A stretch of 64,000 nt of DNA from Marinomonas primoryensis (GCF_013372285.1 NZ_CP054301.1:2156001-2220000); one strand, 5' to 3'; numbered from the stretch's first letter, positions 49,052-58,506 are shown. The notes: generated by a model from the sequence alone, not told the origin. Translations and numbers: made by a program.

Positions 49052-50224
49052 TTACTTAAGCTTAATATTTGATACTAGAAGACATATAACACCAAATAAA
49101 ATACCCCAAAAAGCCGACGCGATACCGCCAAACGAAACACCCGAAACGGTAACTAAAAAAGTGACCAATGCTGCTTCTCGATTAGGGTCATCCGCCATGG
49201 CATTTTTTAAATTCATCCCAATAGTTCCCAATAAAGCAATACCGGCTAATGCAGCAATCATAGTTGCAGGAAAAATGGAGAATAGCGCCACGACAGACGT
49301 ACCAGCCAAGCCCGCCAACAAATAAAATATACCGGCTGATAGTCCTGCAATATAACGTCGTTTAGGATCTTTATGGCATTCATCACCAGAACAAATTGCC
49401 GCTGTGATCGCTGCTAAATTGAAAGCAAAACCGCCCAAAGGCGCTAAAAAAATTGACGTAAATCCAGTCCAGCTAATGAGAGGAGAAACCGGCGTTTGAT
49501 AGCCACTACTGCGCATTACTGCGACACCAGGGATATTTTGAGACGTCATAGTCACAATATACAAAGGCACACCAATCCCAATCAGTGCACTAATATTCCA
49601 TTCAGGCCAAACCCAAACAAGAGAACCAATCTCAACAGGAATACTAGACATAAGCTGACCATCGGACCTTCCAAGCACAAGCGCAACACCTGCCATCAAT
49701 ACAAACAGCACAGCATAACGAGGAGTAAGTCGCTTGCTCACCAAATAAGTAACCAACATACTGCCGACAAGAAAAACATCACTTATCATGGCGTCAAAAA
49801 TAGAAAGACCGAATTTAAAAAGCACTCCAGCTAACATTGCACAAGCAAGCGGTAAGGGAACCAAACGCATGACTTTATCAAACAAACCTGACACACCTGT
49901 TAACAGAGTTAATAGGCCAGCAAAGACAAATACGCCAATCGCTTCAGCATAACTAATTGTCCCCAAACTTGTTGCTAGCAATGCGGCTCCAGGTGTCGAC
50001 CAAGCGGTAATGACAGGCGATCTGTACCATAAAGAAAGGAAGAAACAAGTTACGCCCATGCCAAAACCAAGCGCCATAATCCAAGACACGATTGTATTAG
50101 AGTCAGCACCAGCAGCTTGCGCCGCCTGAAAGACGATCGCGACTGAACTCGCGAAACCAATGAGCACCGCCACAAAGCCTGCGACCAATGCACTCAAACT
50201 GAAATCCTTTAATATTTTGAGCAC
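49052..50224 (-). CDS. benE: BenE-family transporter
   Basis: 390 residues with about 12 membrane segments. Recognised by LSALVAGFVAVLIGFASSVAIVFQAAQAAGA, RSPVITAWSTPGAALLATS, NIPGVAVMRSSGYQTPVSPLISWTGFTSIFLAPLGGFAFNLAAITAAICSG. BenE proteins are benzoate/H+ symporter relatives (E. coli YdcO). No aromatic catabolic genes are nearby, so the substrate is open. Confidence 0.9.
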   Translation of the reverse strand: MLKILKDFSLSALVAGFVAVLIGFASSVAIVFQAAQAAGADSNTIVSWIMALGFGMGVTCFFLSLWYRSPVITAWSTPGAALLATSLGTISYAEAIGVFVFAGLLTLLTGVSGLFDKVMRLVPLPLACAMLAGVLFKFGLSIFDAMISDVFLVGSMLVTYLVSKRLTPRYAVLFVLMAGVALVLGRSDGQLMSSIPVEIGSLVWVWPEWNISALIGIGVPLYIVTMTSQNIPGVAVMRSSGYQTPVSPLISWTGFTSIFLAPLGGFAFNLAAITAAICSGDECHKDPKRRYIAGLSAGIFYLLAGLAGTSVVALFSIFPATMIAALAGIALLGTIGMNLKNAMADDPNREAALVTFLVTVSGVSFGGIASAFWGILFGVICLLVSNIKLK

Positions 50225-50283
50225 AACCCTATTACCTATATGGTTTGAAATTAATATTAACTATATTTCAAAAAAAGTATTTT

Positions 50284-50291
50284 TGTATACA
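50284..50291. promoter_or_regulatory. Candidate GntR operator upstream of benE
   Basis: TGTATACA palindrome flanked by T runs, 60 bases upstream of the benE start. A GTATAC core is common in operators of FCD-type GntR regulators, and such a gene lies in the same operon. Confidence 0.45.
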
Positions 50292-50308
50292 TTTTTATCT
50301 ATATTTTA

Positions 50309-51022
50309 TTATTGCACCAACATATAACCCACCAAACCAAGCGCAAATCCCATTACTGCACCCATTGGTGGCGCCCAACGCTTCTCCAAAGTAACCTGAG
50401 GGGCAATGTCTTGAAACACGGCATATAAAATTCCACCTGAGGCAAATAACATGATTCCCGATACCACCGCAGGCCATTCAGCAAGCCAAACATGTGCGAC
50501 AACACCTGCTATTGGTCCGCATAATGCCAGCAACACAAAACAAAGAATGATAGTAGATGGACGATAATGAGAGGATGCTTTTAGCTCTCGAAAAGCATTA
50601 AAGCCCTCAGGGAGATTTTGCATTGCAATAAGCGTCGCGAGCAGCACGCCATTAATAGTACCCAATGCAAACGCCGCACCCAAAGCAAGGGATTCCGGAA
50701 TAAAATCAGCCAACATAGCCACCAACTGACTCATAGAGGTTTGACTTTTGGATAGTTGAATATCCAGACACATAAAAGTCGTACCGCCCAATAGAAACAA
50801 CAAAGCAGCAGACCAAGGAACAAAATGCTGAACACCTTCGGGAACAAGAACTAATGCAATAGCGGACAGCAAAGCCCCGCCACCAAATGCAGTAACGCCG
50901 TGCATTAATTCAGTTTCTAACCATTTAGGCCTAATACGCTCAAAATGGGCAATCAATGCGCCCAATGGCATTGCCAAGCCTGCAAACAAGGTTAAAAAAA
51001 TCACACTATATAAGGGTGTCAT
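50309..51022 (-). CDS. ZIP-family metal transporter-like protein
   Basis: 237 residues with about eight membrane segments. ZIP signatures appear in LADFIPESLALGAAFALGT and LIAMQNLPEGFNAFREL, where the Asn/Pro/Glu-Gly pattern marks the metal path. The usual His of HNLPEG is Gln here. Substrate (zinc, iron or other divalent metal) is unknown. It stands alone. Confidence 0.82.
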   Translation of the reverse strand: MTPLYSVIFLTLFAGLAMPLGALIAHFERIRPKWLETELMHGVTAFGGGALLSAIALVLVPEGVQHFVPWSAALLFLLGGTTFMCLDIQLSKSQTSMSQLVAMLADFIPESLALGAAFALGTINGVLLATLIAMQNLPEGFNAFRELKASSHYRPSTIILCFVLLALCGPIAGVVAHVWLAEWPAVVSGIMLFASGGILYAVFQDIAPQVTLEKRWAPPMGAVMGFALGLVGYMLVQ

Positions 51023-51085
51023 TCAATCAATACTCCATAAGATATTCAGCCATTATCCGTGCTGAATACGTCATTTGTCACGACC

Positions 51086-51118
51086 AAAAAATAAGGCGCC
51101 TGCTTAGGCGCCTTATCA
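51086..51118 (-). terminator. Terminator of the Ehu-type ABC operon
   Basis: ATAAGGCGCC/GGCGCCTTAT stem with a T run on the minus strand, about 40 bases after the ATPase stop. Confidence 0.85.
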
Positions 51119-51155
51119 ATAGATACTAAAATACGTTTTGGATTGCTATTGAAAA

Positions 51156-51929
51156 CTATTGTCCAATATAGGCATTCAGAAAAGCCTTGGTTCGCTCTTC
51201 TTTTGGTTGTGTAAAAATAGCTTCTGGCTCGCCTTCTTCCACTATCGCACCTTTATCAAAGAAGCACACTCGATCACTGATCTCACGAGCAAAGTACATT
51301 TCATGGGTTACTAACAACATAGTAAAGCTTTCTTCTTTCACCAGATTACGAATAACATCCAACACTTCATCTACTAATTCAGGGTCTAAAGCTGAGGTGA
51401 TTTCATCCAGTAATAAAATAGAGGGCTTCATCGCAAGTGCACGGGCAATGCCCACTCGTTGTTTTTGACCACCAGATAAATCATTTGGATAACTGTCGGC
51501 TTTATCAGCCAGGCCCACCAACTGCAGTAATTTTTCTGCAAATTTCTCGGCTTCTGCCCGCGAAACACCTTTTACTCGCATTGGTGCCTCTGTGATGTTG
51601 CGCTTCACTGTCATGTGAGGAAACAAATTAAAGTGCTGGAACACCATACCAAGGTGATTACGCATTTTATGCAAATGCTTATTATTGGCTGGCACATACT
51701 GACCTTGCCAAGGCATGTGCCAAAGCGACTCACCTGCTACGTTTATGTAACCGCCATCGATGCCTTCTAATGTCATCAAAATTCGCAGCAAGGTACTTTT
51801 ACCCGAACCACTTGGTCCGATGATTGATACAATCTCATTTTCTTCCACTTTGAAGTTAAAATCACTAAAAATGACCGTTTCACCAAAGCATTTTTTAACA
51901 TTTTTAAATTCAATAATTGGCGCACTCAT
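51156..51929 (-). CDS. ehuA: Ehu-type ABC transporter ATP-binding protein
   Basis: 257 residues. Walker A GPSGSGKST, signature LSGGQKQRVGIARAL, Walker B ILLLDEITSALD and switch His in VTHEM. It belongs to the polar amino acid importer ATPases; the EhuA assignment depends on the binding protein. It overlaps ehuD by ATGA. Confidence 0.8.
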   Translation of the reverse strand: MSAPIIEFKNVKKCFGETVIFSDFNFKVEENEIVSIIGPSGSGKSTLLRILMTLEGIDGGYINVAGESLWHMPWQGQYVPANNKHLHKMRNHLGMVFQHFNLFPHMTVKRNITEAPMRVKGVSRAEAEKFAEKLLQLVGLADKADSYPNDLSGGQKQRVGIARALAMKPSILLLDEITSALDPELVDEVLDVIRNLVKEESFTMLLVTHEMYFAREISDRVCFFDKGAIVEEGEPEAIFTQPKEERTKAFLNAYIGQ

Positions 51930-52603
51930 TTCAAACTAAATCCTTCTTTTGGAAAGCGTCTTTCAACCTGATGAATACCGTAGGCTGCTAAAAGACTAAA
52001 CACGAGATACAAAATCCCAACCAAGGTAAACGGCTCTAGATAACGGAAGTTTTCGGAACCAATAATCTTTGCCATCTGCAACATTTCCAACAATGTAATG
52101 GCAGAAAGCTGAGGGGTTTCTTTAAACATGGCAATGATGTAATTCCCTGTCGCCGGTATCATCGGACGAATAGCTTGAGGAAGCACAATATCTTTGTAAG
52201 TATCAAAAATGGTTAAATTTAATGCTCTAGCGGCTTCCCATTGGCCTTTTTCAATGCCATCAATACCACTACGAAAGACTTCCGATAAATACGCACCATA
52301 ATGAAGGCCCAAAGCAAATACGCCTGTGGCAAGTGGTGACATACTGATCCCAAATTCTGGCATCACATAATAGAGAAAGAAAATCTGCACCAGCAAAGGC
52401 GTACTACGAATAAACTCAACAACCCAATAAGTCGAAATACGTACGGTTCGGCTATTGTTACGACGTAGTAAGGCAAACACCAACCCCATCACAATCGCAA
52501 AAATACTACCCAGCAATGTCGCCAATAAGGTCACTTTTGCCGCTGACAAAATCATGGGAAGCACTTCCCATGTAAACGCCCAGTCCCAATGAAATCCATT
52601 CAT
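51926..52603 (-). CDS. ehuD: Ehu-type ABC transporter permease EhuD
   Basis: 225 residues, five predicted membrane segments, His/Glu/Gln family permease. The EAA loop is in GIDGIEKGQWEAARALNLTIFDTYKDIVLPQAIRPMIP. ATGA overlaps with both neighbours show tight coupling. Confidence 0.75.
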   Translation of the reverse strand: MNGFHWDWAFTWEVLPMILSAAKVTLLATLLGSIFAIVMGLVFALLRRNNSRTVRISTYWVVEFIRSTPLLVQIFFLYYVMPEFGISMSPLATGVFALGLHYGAYLSEVFRSGIDGIEKGQWEAARALNLTIFDTYKDIVLPQAIRPMIPATGNYIIAMFKETPQLSAITLLEMLQMAKIIGSENFRYLEPFTLVGILYLVFSLLAAYGIHQVERRFPKEGFSLK

Positions 52604-53262
52604 GAGTGTAGCCCTCCACGACCTAAACCTTTACTAAGGTGTGTTTCTAAACGTCTAATAAAGAAGACTAAGAATTGAGCCATAACAAAATAAAATAACA
52701 ATACGACACCGAAGATCTCGCCAACCTGTAAAGTTGTATCAGCTAACATTTTAGCTTTAAAGGTCAAATCCCCAATCGTAATCAGAGAAACTAACGAGGT
52801 CGCTTTTACTAATTCAATAGCCAAATTACCAAAAGGCGGAATCATATTAACCAAAGCCTGCGGCATGATGATGCGCCACAGTCGTTGAGAAGCTGTGAAA
52901 TTTAATGCAATGGAGGCTTCATACTGCCCTTTTGGCACAGATTGAATAGCACCACGAACAACTTCTGTACCGTACGCACCAATATTCAAACCTAAGGCAA
53001 CGACAGCCGCTGTCATCGCATCAATGGTTATACCAAAAAATGGCAAAACAAAATAAATCCAATACAACTGAATTAGCGCCGATGTACCACGAAAAAATTC
53101 AATGTAAACAATGGCAATTTGTTTGAAGGGTGCTGGAGCGTAAAGACGAATCAATCCGAAGCTGAAGGCCATTAACACAGCGAGAGGCAACGCCATTGCC
53201 ACAATTTCTATTGTGACAATGGCCCCCTGGAGTAATACGGAGACAATTTCTCCAAATTCCAT
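52600..53262 (-). CDS. ehuC: Ehu-type ABC transporter permease EhuC
   Basis: 220 residues, five predicted membrane segments. The EAA loop is in GAIQSVPKGQYEASIALNFTASQRLWRIIMPQALVNMIPPFGN. It pairs with the next permease. Confidence 0.75.
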   Translation of the reverse strand: MEFGEIVSVLLQGAIVTIEIVAMALPLAVLMAFSFGLIRLYAPAPFKQIAIVYIEFFRGTSALIQLYWIYFVLPFFGITIDAMTAAVVALGLNIGAYGTEVVRGAIQSVPKGQYEASIALNFTASQRLWRIIMPQALVNMIPPFGNLAIELVKATSLVSLITIGDLTFKAKMLADTTLQVGEIFGVVLLFYFVMAQFLVFFIRRLETHLSKGLGRGGLHS

Positions 53263-53280
53263 GAGTCTAATTTCCCAGAG

Positions 53281-54129
53281 TTATTGACACAATGTTTCGG
53301 CAGTCATGCCTTCGGGAGAAGTATGCTTACCAAAACCATAAGGCTCTACCATGGCAATATGCTCTTTAGTATCAATAAAGCCTTTCAATTCGGCGTTAAA
53401 GGCATCACGCAATACGGTATCTGATGGGCGGAAACCAAATCCACCGTAGCCTTTAATCGATTTACCCTTGATCATTAAAGGCGTAAAAGGTTGCGCCAAT
53501 TCCACGTTATCATCTTTTTGAGCCAACGAAGCCATAGTTAAGCTCGTACCCGCTAACGCATCAATACGATTTGATTTAAGCGCAGCAACACCAGATGGAT
53601 AATCAGGTAAAATCACAATTTTACTAAGATCAATACCGAAGTCACGAGCATAGCCGTACTCTACAGAGCCAGACATCACACCTAATTTCACAGACTTACT
53701 GTCTATATTGTCGTAACCATTTAGTGCTTTAGGATTGCCGTTTTTAACCAAAAAGCCTTCACCAATACTGTAAGTTGGATTAGAGAACAAAATTTGCTCA
53801 CAACGCTTTGGCGTAATGTACATACCCGCGGCAATAACATCAAAACGGCCTGCTCTTAAACCTGGGATCAAAGAACCAAATTCAGTAACAACCACCTTCA
53901 CATTATCCACACCCAAATCATTAAGCACTTGGACAGCAATACTAGGTGCTTCACCAGCAGGCTCACCATCAGGAGTCGTATAGCCATAAGGAACTTCATT
54001 GGCAACACCGATCGTCACAGTGCCTTCATCTTTTATCTTATCTAATGTATTTGCAGCTACCGATACAGAGAAAAGAGCCATTGAGAAACTCATTAGAGAT
54101 ATAATGTATTTCCTGAATATTTTTTTCAT
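53281..54129 (-). CDS. ehuB: Ectoine/hydroxyectoine-like substrate-binding protein
   Basis: 282 residues from the ATG at 54129 preceded by GAGG. A signal peptide ends near SVAA/NTLDK. The mature protein (LDKIKDEGTVTIGVANEVPYGYTTPDGEPAGEAPSIAVQVLNDLGV, EFGSLIPGLRAGRFDVIAAGMYITPKRCEQILFS) follows the EhuB pattern, including the RCEQILFSNP block. Order ehuB-C-D-A is intact. No ectoine degradation genes (doe/eut) are in view, so another compatible solute or amino acid is possible. Confidence 0.7.
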   Translation of the reverse strand: MKKIFRKYIISLMSFSMALFSVSVAANTLDKIKDEGTVTIGVANEVPYGYTTPDGEPAGEAPSIAVQVLNDLGVDNVKVVVTEFGSLIPGLRAGRFDVIAAGMYITPKRCEQILFSNPTYSIGEGFLVKNGNPKALNGYDNIDSKSVKLGVMSGSVEYGYARDFGIDLSKIVILPDYPSGVAALKSNRIDALAGTSLTMASLAQKDDNVELAQPFTPLMIKGKSIKGYGGFGFRPSDTVLRDAFNAELKGFIDTKEHIAMVEPYGFGKHTSPEGMTAETLCQ

Positions 54130-54511
54130 AATAAACCTCATGTTTGCTAGAAAAATGAACTAATAATCGTAAAAAGTCTCTTTACACTAAATAAAATGAA
54201 CCGAATGATCAAGAACTATTTAGATCTGTAATCATTAGATTCCTTATTATTTTTCCACTAAAGTGGTAAAAAACAAGAGGCTACAGTAGAGGCATTAAGA
54301 ATAGAAAAAGAAACACCCAAAGGCTTAACGCTTATCTGCACAAAAGCACCAAATAAAAAAATACCAGACATTGTCTGGTATTTTTTTATCGATTCAATAC
54401 TCACCCAGGCATCCTACCCTTCCCATTCATCTTGGATAGACACTTGAAGTGAAAATATAAAATTACCGTAAGCTAATAACTTAATATGTAAAATTTATTT
54501 CTATGAGTAAA
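54130..54511. other. Intergenic region between ehuB and the kinase gene
   Basis: About 380 bases without a gene. It holds a CCAC-TAAA-GTGG inverted repeat near 54255-54266, flanked by T and A runs, which could be an ehu operator, and the terminator at 54352-54388. Confidence 0.5.
54352..54388 (-). terminator. Terminator of the dsbD-regulator-kinase operon
   Basis: ATACCAGAC/GTCTGGTAT stem with A and T runs on both sides, about 125 bases after the kinase stop. Confidence 0.8.
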
Positions 54512-55924
54512 TCATTTGCTATTCGTTAAAATAGGAAGTTTAACTTGAACGGTTAGGCCTTGAGGTAACGAATCCTCAAAAGAAAGAACACCTTGGTATT
54601 TGTCTACAATATTTTTAACAATAGACAACCCAAGACCAGCGCCTTCCACTTCTCCTGATCGAAAAAAACGTTCGCTCAATCTATTCCTGTCTTGTTCAGA
54701 AATTCCTGTACCTGTATCAATCACCTTTAACTCAACTTGCATGGCAGTTTGCGCCCAGACCACTTTAATCACTGAGCCATTAGATGAAAACTTAATCCCG
54801 TTACTCATTAAGTTTTGTAATAGTATTTCGATATGGCTAGGTTCAACAAAACAATACCAAGGCAAGCTATCATCAACATTAAGAACAATGTCAATGTCTC
54901 GCTTCCATGCTAAAGGAAGAATATCTGCAATCATCGAGCGAGTAATTGCCAAGACATCGACCTTTTCCTTAACAGCGTCTTTTTGATGCTCAAGACGCGC
55001 TAGAGCCAGTAACTGAGACACAATTCGAGTGGAGCGATCGACCCCAGATGTAAGCTGTTTTAGCGATTGATTTCGTTCTGTATCATTGTTGGCTGATGTC
55101 GCATTTTCAGCATGCACCTTTAAAATACTTAATGGGGTTCTTAGTTCATGGGCGGCATCGGCGATCCAACGTTTTTCGCGTTTCATCAACACATCAATTT
55201 CTACTAAAAGGCCATTCAAAGCGTTTTTAACTGGAACCAGCTCCTCAGGAACATCAGACATTTCAATCGGCTCTAACTTTGTCGGTGTAATTTTATTTAT
55301 TCGTTGAGCTAACTGCTGTAAAGGCTCAAGACCAAAACCAACCGCAGCCCAAACAAGCACCGCCAAAATAGGCCAAGCTAATAGCTCAGGAAACAGTGTT
55401 TGAAAAACAATTTTATCTGAAATTTCTCCTCTCACATCTGCACGCTCTGCAACAATAATCCTGACATCCCCAACCGTTTGTTCTAGCGTAAAAGTACGCC
55501 ACTGATAGTGATCAGACATGGCATAACCGTAGCCAAAGTCGCCTTTTTTATGCTCAGTGAGGGATATCGAATCTGAAGCGATTTTGAGTTTATCCATACT
55601 CCAAATCTGATAAAATATTTTACTTTCGTACTTATGACCAACGCTGGAATCGGTATTTGCTTGATCAATAAATAAGGGCGACAAGATATCTAAATTTGCA
55701 CTTATACTTTCAACGTTTTCGGATAAAGTGAGCAGCAACCTTGCTTGTTGAGCCAACCGCGCATCAAACAACTCTTCGACTTCATGGTTAGCGAATAACA
55801 ACCCAATCAACATGATAGCTATACTGGTTAGGGTAAAAACCAGCATCACAAAAAAAAGCGTTCTTCTTCGAATTGAGCTGAGTAACTGGCTTTTAACCCA
55901 CGTCTTGATCGACCACATAGCCAA
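54512..55924 (-). CDS. QseC/PmrB-like sensor histidine kinase
   Basis: 470 residues. Two membrane helices (~22-46 and ~180-198) flank a ~130-residue periplasmic sensor region. A HAMP-like linker, the phospho-acceptor His259 in AADAAHELRTPLSILKVHAE, and the ATPase domain (NLMSNGIKFSSNG, DTGTGISEQDRNRLSERFFRSG, GAGLGLSIV) follow. The start overlaps the regulator gene. It is the third gene of the dsbD operon. Confidence 0.9.
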   Translation of the reverse strand: MAMWSIKTWVKSQLLSSIRRRTLFFVMLVFTLTSIAIMLIGLLFANHEVEELFDARLAQQARLLLTLSENVESISANLDILSPLFIDQANTDSSVGHKYESKIFYQIWSMDKLKIASDSISLTEHKKGDFGYGYAMSDHYQWRTFTLEQTVGDVRIIVAERADVRGEISDKIVFQTLFPELLAWPILAVLVWAAVGFGLEPLQQLAQRINKITPTKLEPIEMSDVPEELVPVKNALNGLLVEIDVLMKREKRWIADAAHELRTPLSILKVHAENATSANNDTERNQSLKQLTSGVDRSTRIVSQLLALARLEHQKDAVKEKVDVLAITRSMIADILPLAWKRDIDIVLNVDDSLPWYCFVEPSHIEILLQNLMSNGIKFSSNGSVIKVVWAQTAMQVELKVIDTGTGISEQDRNRLSERFFRSGEVEGAGLGLSIVKNIVDKYQGVLSFEDSLPQGLTVQVKLPILTNSK

Positions 55925-56576
55925 TGCCTCGTATGGTGCGAATTAATTCAGGGAACAGCTTCTTACGCAAATGATGGATATGCACTTCTAACGCATTGCT
56001 TTCTACATCATCGCCCCAGCCATACATCAACTGTTGAAGTACGTCTCTGGTAAATACATGTCCAGGCTGACTAATAAGCTCATGCAGTAAGGAATATTCT
56101 CTTCGGGTAAGATTGATATCCCTGTCTTGATAAATCACTTTATGACTCGCGGGATACAACACAAGTCCTTTGTAATGAATCTCACTGATCGCGCGCCCAT
56201 AACTACGTCGTAATAACGCCCGTGCCCGTGCTTTCAGCTCAGTCACATCAAAAGGTTTAACAAGATAATCATCTGCACCTAAATCCAAACCAGCCACCCT
56301 ATCTTCTAAGGCATCTCTGGCGGTAAGAATTAAAACAGGCACGCTATTTTCATTGGCACGCAGTTGCTTAAGTACAGCTAAGCCATCCAGTCTTGGCAAA
56401 CCCAAATCCAACACAACTAAATCAAACACTTCGTTCGCCAATGCCTCCAAAGCATGAATCCCATCATGGAGTAAATCAACCGTATAACCTTCCCGTTTTA
56501 AGGCGGTAACAAGGCCGTCCGCTAACGAAAGATCATCTTCTACAACCAGTATGCGCAAACCTATTCCTTCTTTCAT
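55893..56576 (-). CDS. QseB/PmrA-like response regulator (OmpR family)
   Basis: 227 residues from the ATG that overlaps the dsbD stop (ATGA). A TTG at 56558, six codons in, has AAGGA upstream and would give MRILVVEDD with the phospho-acceptor at the family-typical Asp51, so it may be the real start. Receiver domain: VVEDD, VVLDLGLPRLDG, LTARDA and VKPFD. The winged-helix domain ends in VEVHIHHLRKK-like SNALEVHIHHLRKKLFPELIRTIRGIGYVV. It probably binds the CTTAAK-type boxes at 58441-58490. Confidence 0.92.
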   Translation of the reverse strand: MKEGIGLRILVVEDDLSLADGLVTALKREGYTVDLLHDGIHALEALANEVFDLVVLDLGLPRLDGLAVLKQLRANENSVPVLILTARDALEDRVAGLDLGADDYLVKPFDVTELKARARALLRRSYGRAISEIHYKGLVLYPASHKVIYQDRDINLTRREYSLLHELISQPGHVFTRDVLQQLMYGWGDDVESNALEVHIHHLRKKLFPELIRTIRGIGYVVDQDVG

Positions 56577-58393
56577 AAGTTTGCCAAGGTTAATTGCAGC
56601 ATGCTGTTAAATTGTGCTAAATCCATTTCACCTTGGCGAACGTTGATCAAATCACCATTAGAGGAAAAGAATAACAGAGTTGGTGGCCCAAATACGCCAT
56701 ATTTTGATAAAAATGCTTGCTGAGCAGGCGTATTTTCAGTGAGGTCAAGCTGCAAAAATGAGATATTATTTGAATAGGCTTTTAGATCACTATTACTAAA
56801 GACATCCTTTTCCATTTCTAAGCAAGCAGTACACCAATCCGCATACATATCCACCACCACAACTTTTCCATTATCCTTAGCCTGTTGCATTGCATTTTCG
56901 ATAAGCGCAGGATCTTGCATACGATTAAATAAAGACTGTTTCTCAATCGAATTGACGTCACCTGTTACAGAGGAAAAATAACCTAATGGCTTGTCTAAAC
57001 TGGGCTTTCCTGCCAAGCCAGAAGTCAACAATGCCGCGCCGTATATTAATAAAATCAACGCAAAGCCTTGACGAGTTTTTCCCCAGCTCTTATCGCCAGA
57101 CTGAAAAGGAGAAAGATGTACCGAATAGACAATACAAAGTATGGCCCATAAATACACACTAAGCGTTTCCGACACAATTCTTGATACCAAAACAATTGCC
57201 ACACCTAGTAAAATCACACCGAATGCGGCTTTGACTTGCATCATCCACATACCTGCCTTCGGTAGATACTTACCACCACCCAAACCAACAAGTAATAAGG
57301 GTATCCCCATTCCCAAACTCATCGCAAACAACACACTGCCGCCAAGCAGAGCATCACCTGTTGTACTGATATAGATTAATGCACCGGCTAATGGTGCAGA
57401 GACACAAGGTGAAACAATCAGCGCAGAAATAGCACCCATTATACCGACACCAAGATAAGGGCCACCGGCACTTTTTTGACTTAGCCGATCAAGCCTGTCT
57501 CGAAGAAACATAGGTAACTGTAATTCATAGAAACCAAACATCGACAAAGACAGCAAGACAAACAACACACTAAAACCAATCAATATACTGGGCGCTTGAA
57601 ACAAAGCCTGAAGGTTCAGTTGCGCACCAAAAATTCCGACTAACACTCCTGCCATACTGTAAGAAAATGACATCCCTAGGACATATGATAGGGATAAGAA
57701 AAAACCTTTCTTAGCGGTAATATTGCCTGCTTGACCCGCAATGATACCCGCTAAGATTGGAATCATCGGCAATACGCACGGTGTAAAAGTAAGACCTAAG
57801 CCTAAAACAAAAAAAGTAACCAATACCCAAAAACGATCACCGTTTAACAACAACTTTACGAGCTGCCCTTCTTCTGCTTCGGATGATGTTTCTGACTCAG
57901 TAGAAAATGAGTTCTTCGCGAATGCAATTGGCACTGCTGCAACTTTTTGGTCAGGCGTTGCAGCATGATTAAATGACACAATTTTGGTTTGCGGTGGATA
58001 ACACAGACCTGCAGCGGCACAGCCTTGATACGTTACCTTTAGCTCATCCATATTTTCGCCGACTGGATCAATAACAATCACCATTCGATTATGAAAAACC
58101 TGCACTATGCCAAAATTTGGATCGTCTTTAACGTCAGATTTCGTCAGAAAATGAAACGGTATGGAGACCGTTTTATCATTAGCCAAAACAACTTTTACAC
58201 GCGATTCATACAAATAATAACCATCAGAAATCGTCCATTGCACTTCTCTTTTTACCGTATCAAGTTGCAATTGAAACGCTTCAGATGGTTTCAAAAAATC
58301 ACTATCAGCAAAAGCAGGGACCGCCAAAATCACAGCGAAACAAGAGCCTATTAGCCATTTAATTAACCTAAAAGACATGAAAGAAGTCGTCAC
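56573..58393 (-). CDS. dsbD: Thiol:disulfide interchange protein DsbD
   Basis: 606 residues from a GTG with AAGGA at proper spacing; the signal peptide ends near VPAFA/DS. The alpha domain has the Cys pair in GCAAAGLCYPP, the eight-helix membrane domain has FTPCVLPMIPIL and VSPCVSAPLAGAL, and the gamma domain has the thioredoxin motif ADWCTACLEME. It carries electrons from cytoplasmic thioredoxin to periplasmic proteins. It is the first gene of an operon with a two-component system, an unusual partnership, and is divergent from a TlpA-like thioredoxin. Confidence 0.95.
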   Translation of the reverse strand: MTTSFMSFRLIKWLIGSCFAVILAVPAFADSDFLKPSEAFQLQLDTVKREVQWTISDGYYLYESRVKVVLANDKTVSIPFHFLTKSDVKDDPNFGIVQVFHNRMVIVIDPVGENMDELKVTYQGCAAAGLCYPPQTKIVSFNHAATPDQKVAAVPIAFAKNSFSTESETSSEAEEGQLVKLLLNGDRFWVLVTFFVLGLGLTFTPCVLPMIPILAGIIAGQAGNITAKKGFFLSLSYVLGMSFSYSMAGVLVGIFGAQLNLQALFQAPSILIGFSVLFVLLSLSMFGFYELQLPMFLRDRLDRLSQKSAGGPYLGVGIMGAISALIVSPCVSAPLAGALIYISTTGDALLGGSVLFAMSLGMGIPLLLVGLGGGKYLPKAGMWMMQVKAAFGVILLGVAIVLVSRIVSETLSVYLWAILCIVYSVHLSPFQSGDKSWGKTRQGFALILLIYGAALLTSGLAGKPSLDKPLGYFSSVTGDVNSIEKQSLFNRMQDPALIENAMQQAKDNGKVVVVDMYADWCTACLEMEKDVFSNSDLKAYSNNISFLQLDLTENTPAQQAFLSKYGVFGPPTLLFFSSNGDLINVRQGEMDLAQFNSMLQLTLANL

Positions 58394-58424
58394 TTAATGT
58401 TCCTTAATATACGTTGATTGAGCC

Positions 58425-58457
58425 ACTATAAATAAGAAACCTTAAGCAAAACTTACG
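58425..58457 (-). promoter_or_regulatory. PmrA/QseB-like box and -10 of the dsbD operon
   Basis: On the minus strand, CGTAAG-TTTTG-CTTAAG is followed after exactly 10 bases by TATAGT. The repeat fits the tandem YTTAAK-N5-YTTAAK arrangement with one mismatch and takes the place of a -35. Confidence 0.6.
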
Positions 58458-58473
58458 TCTTGTATTTTTGACA

Positions 58474-58506
58474 CTTAATTTTCCCTTAAGAAAGATACCG
58501 TACTAT
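58474..58506 (+). promoter_or_regulatory. PmrA/QseB-like box and -10 of the tlpA-like operon
   Basis: On the plus strand, CTTAAT-TTTCC-CTTAAG is followed after exactly 10 bases by TACTAT, about 30 bases before the start codon. Both half-sites match YTTAAK. Confidence 0.65.
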
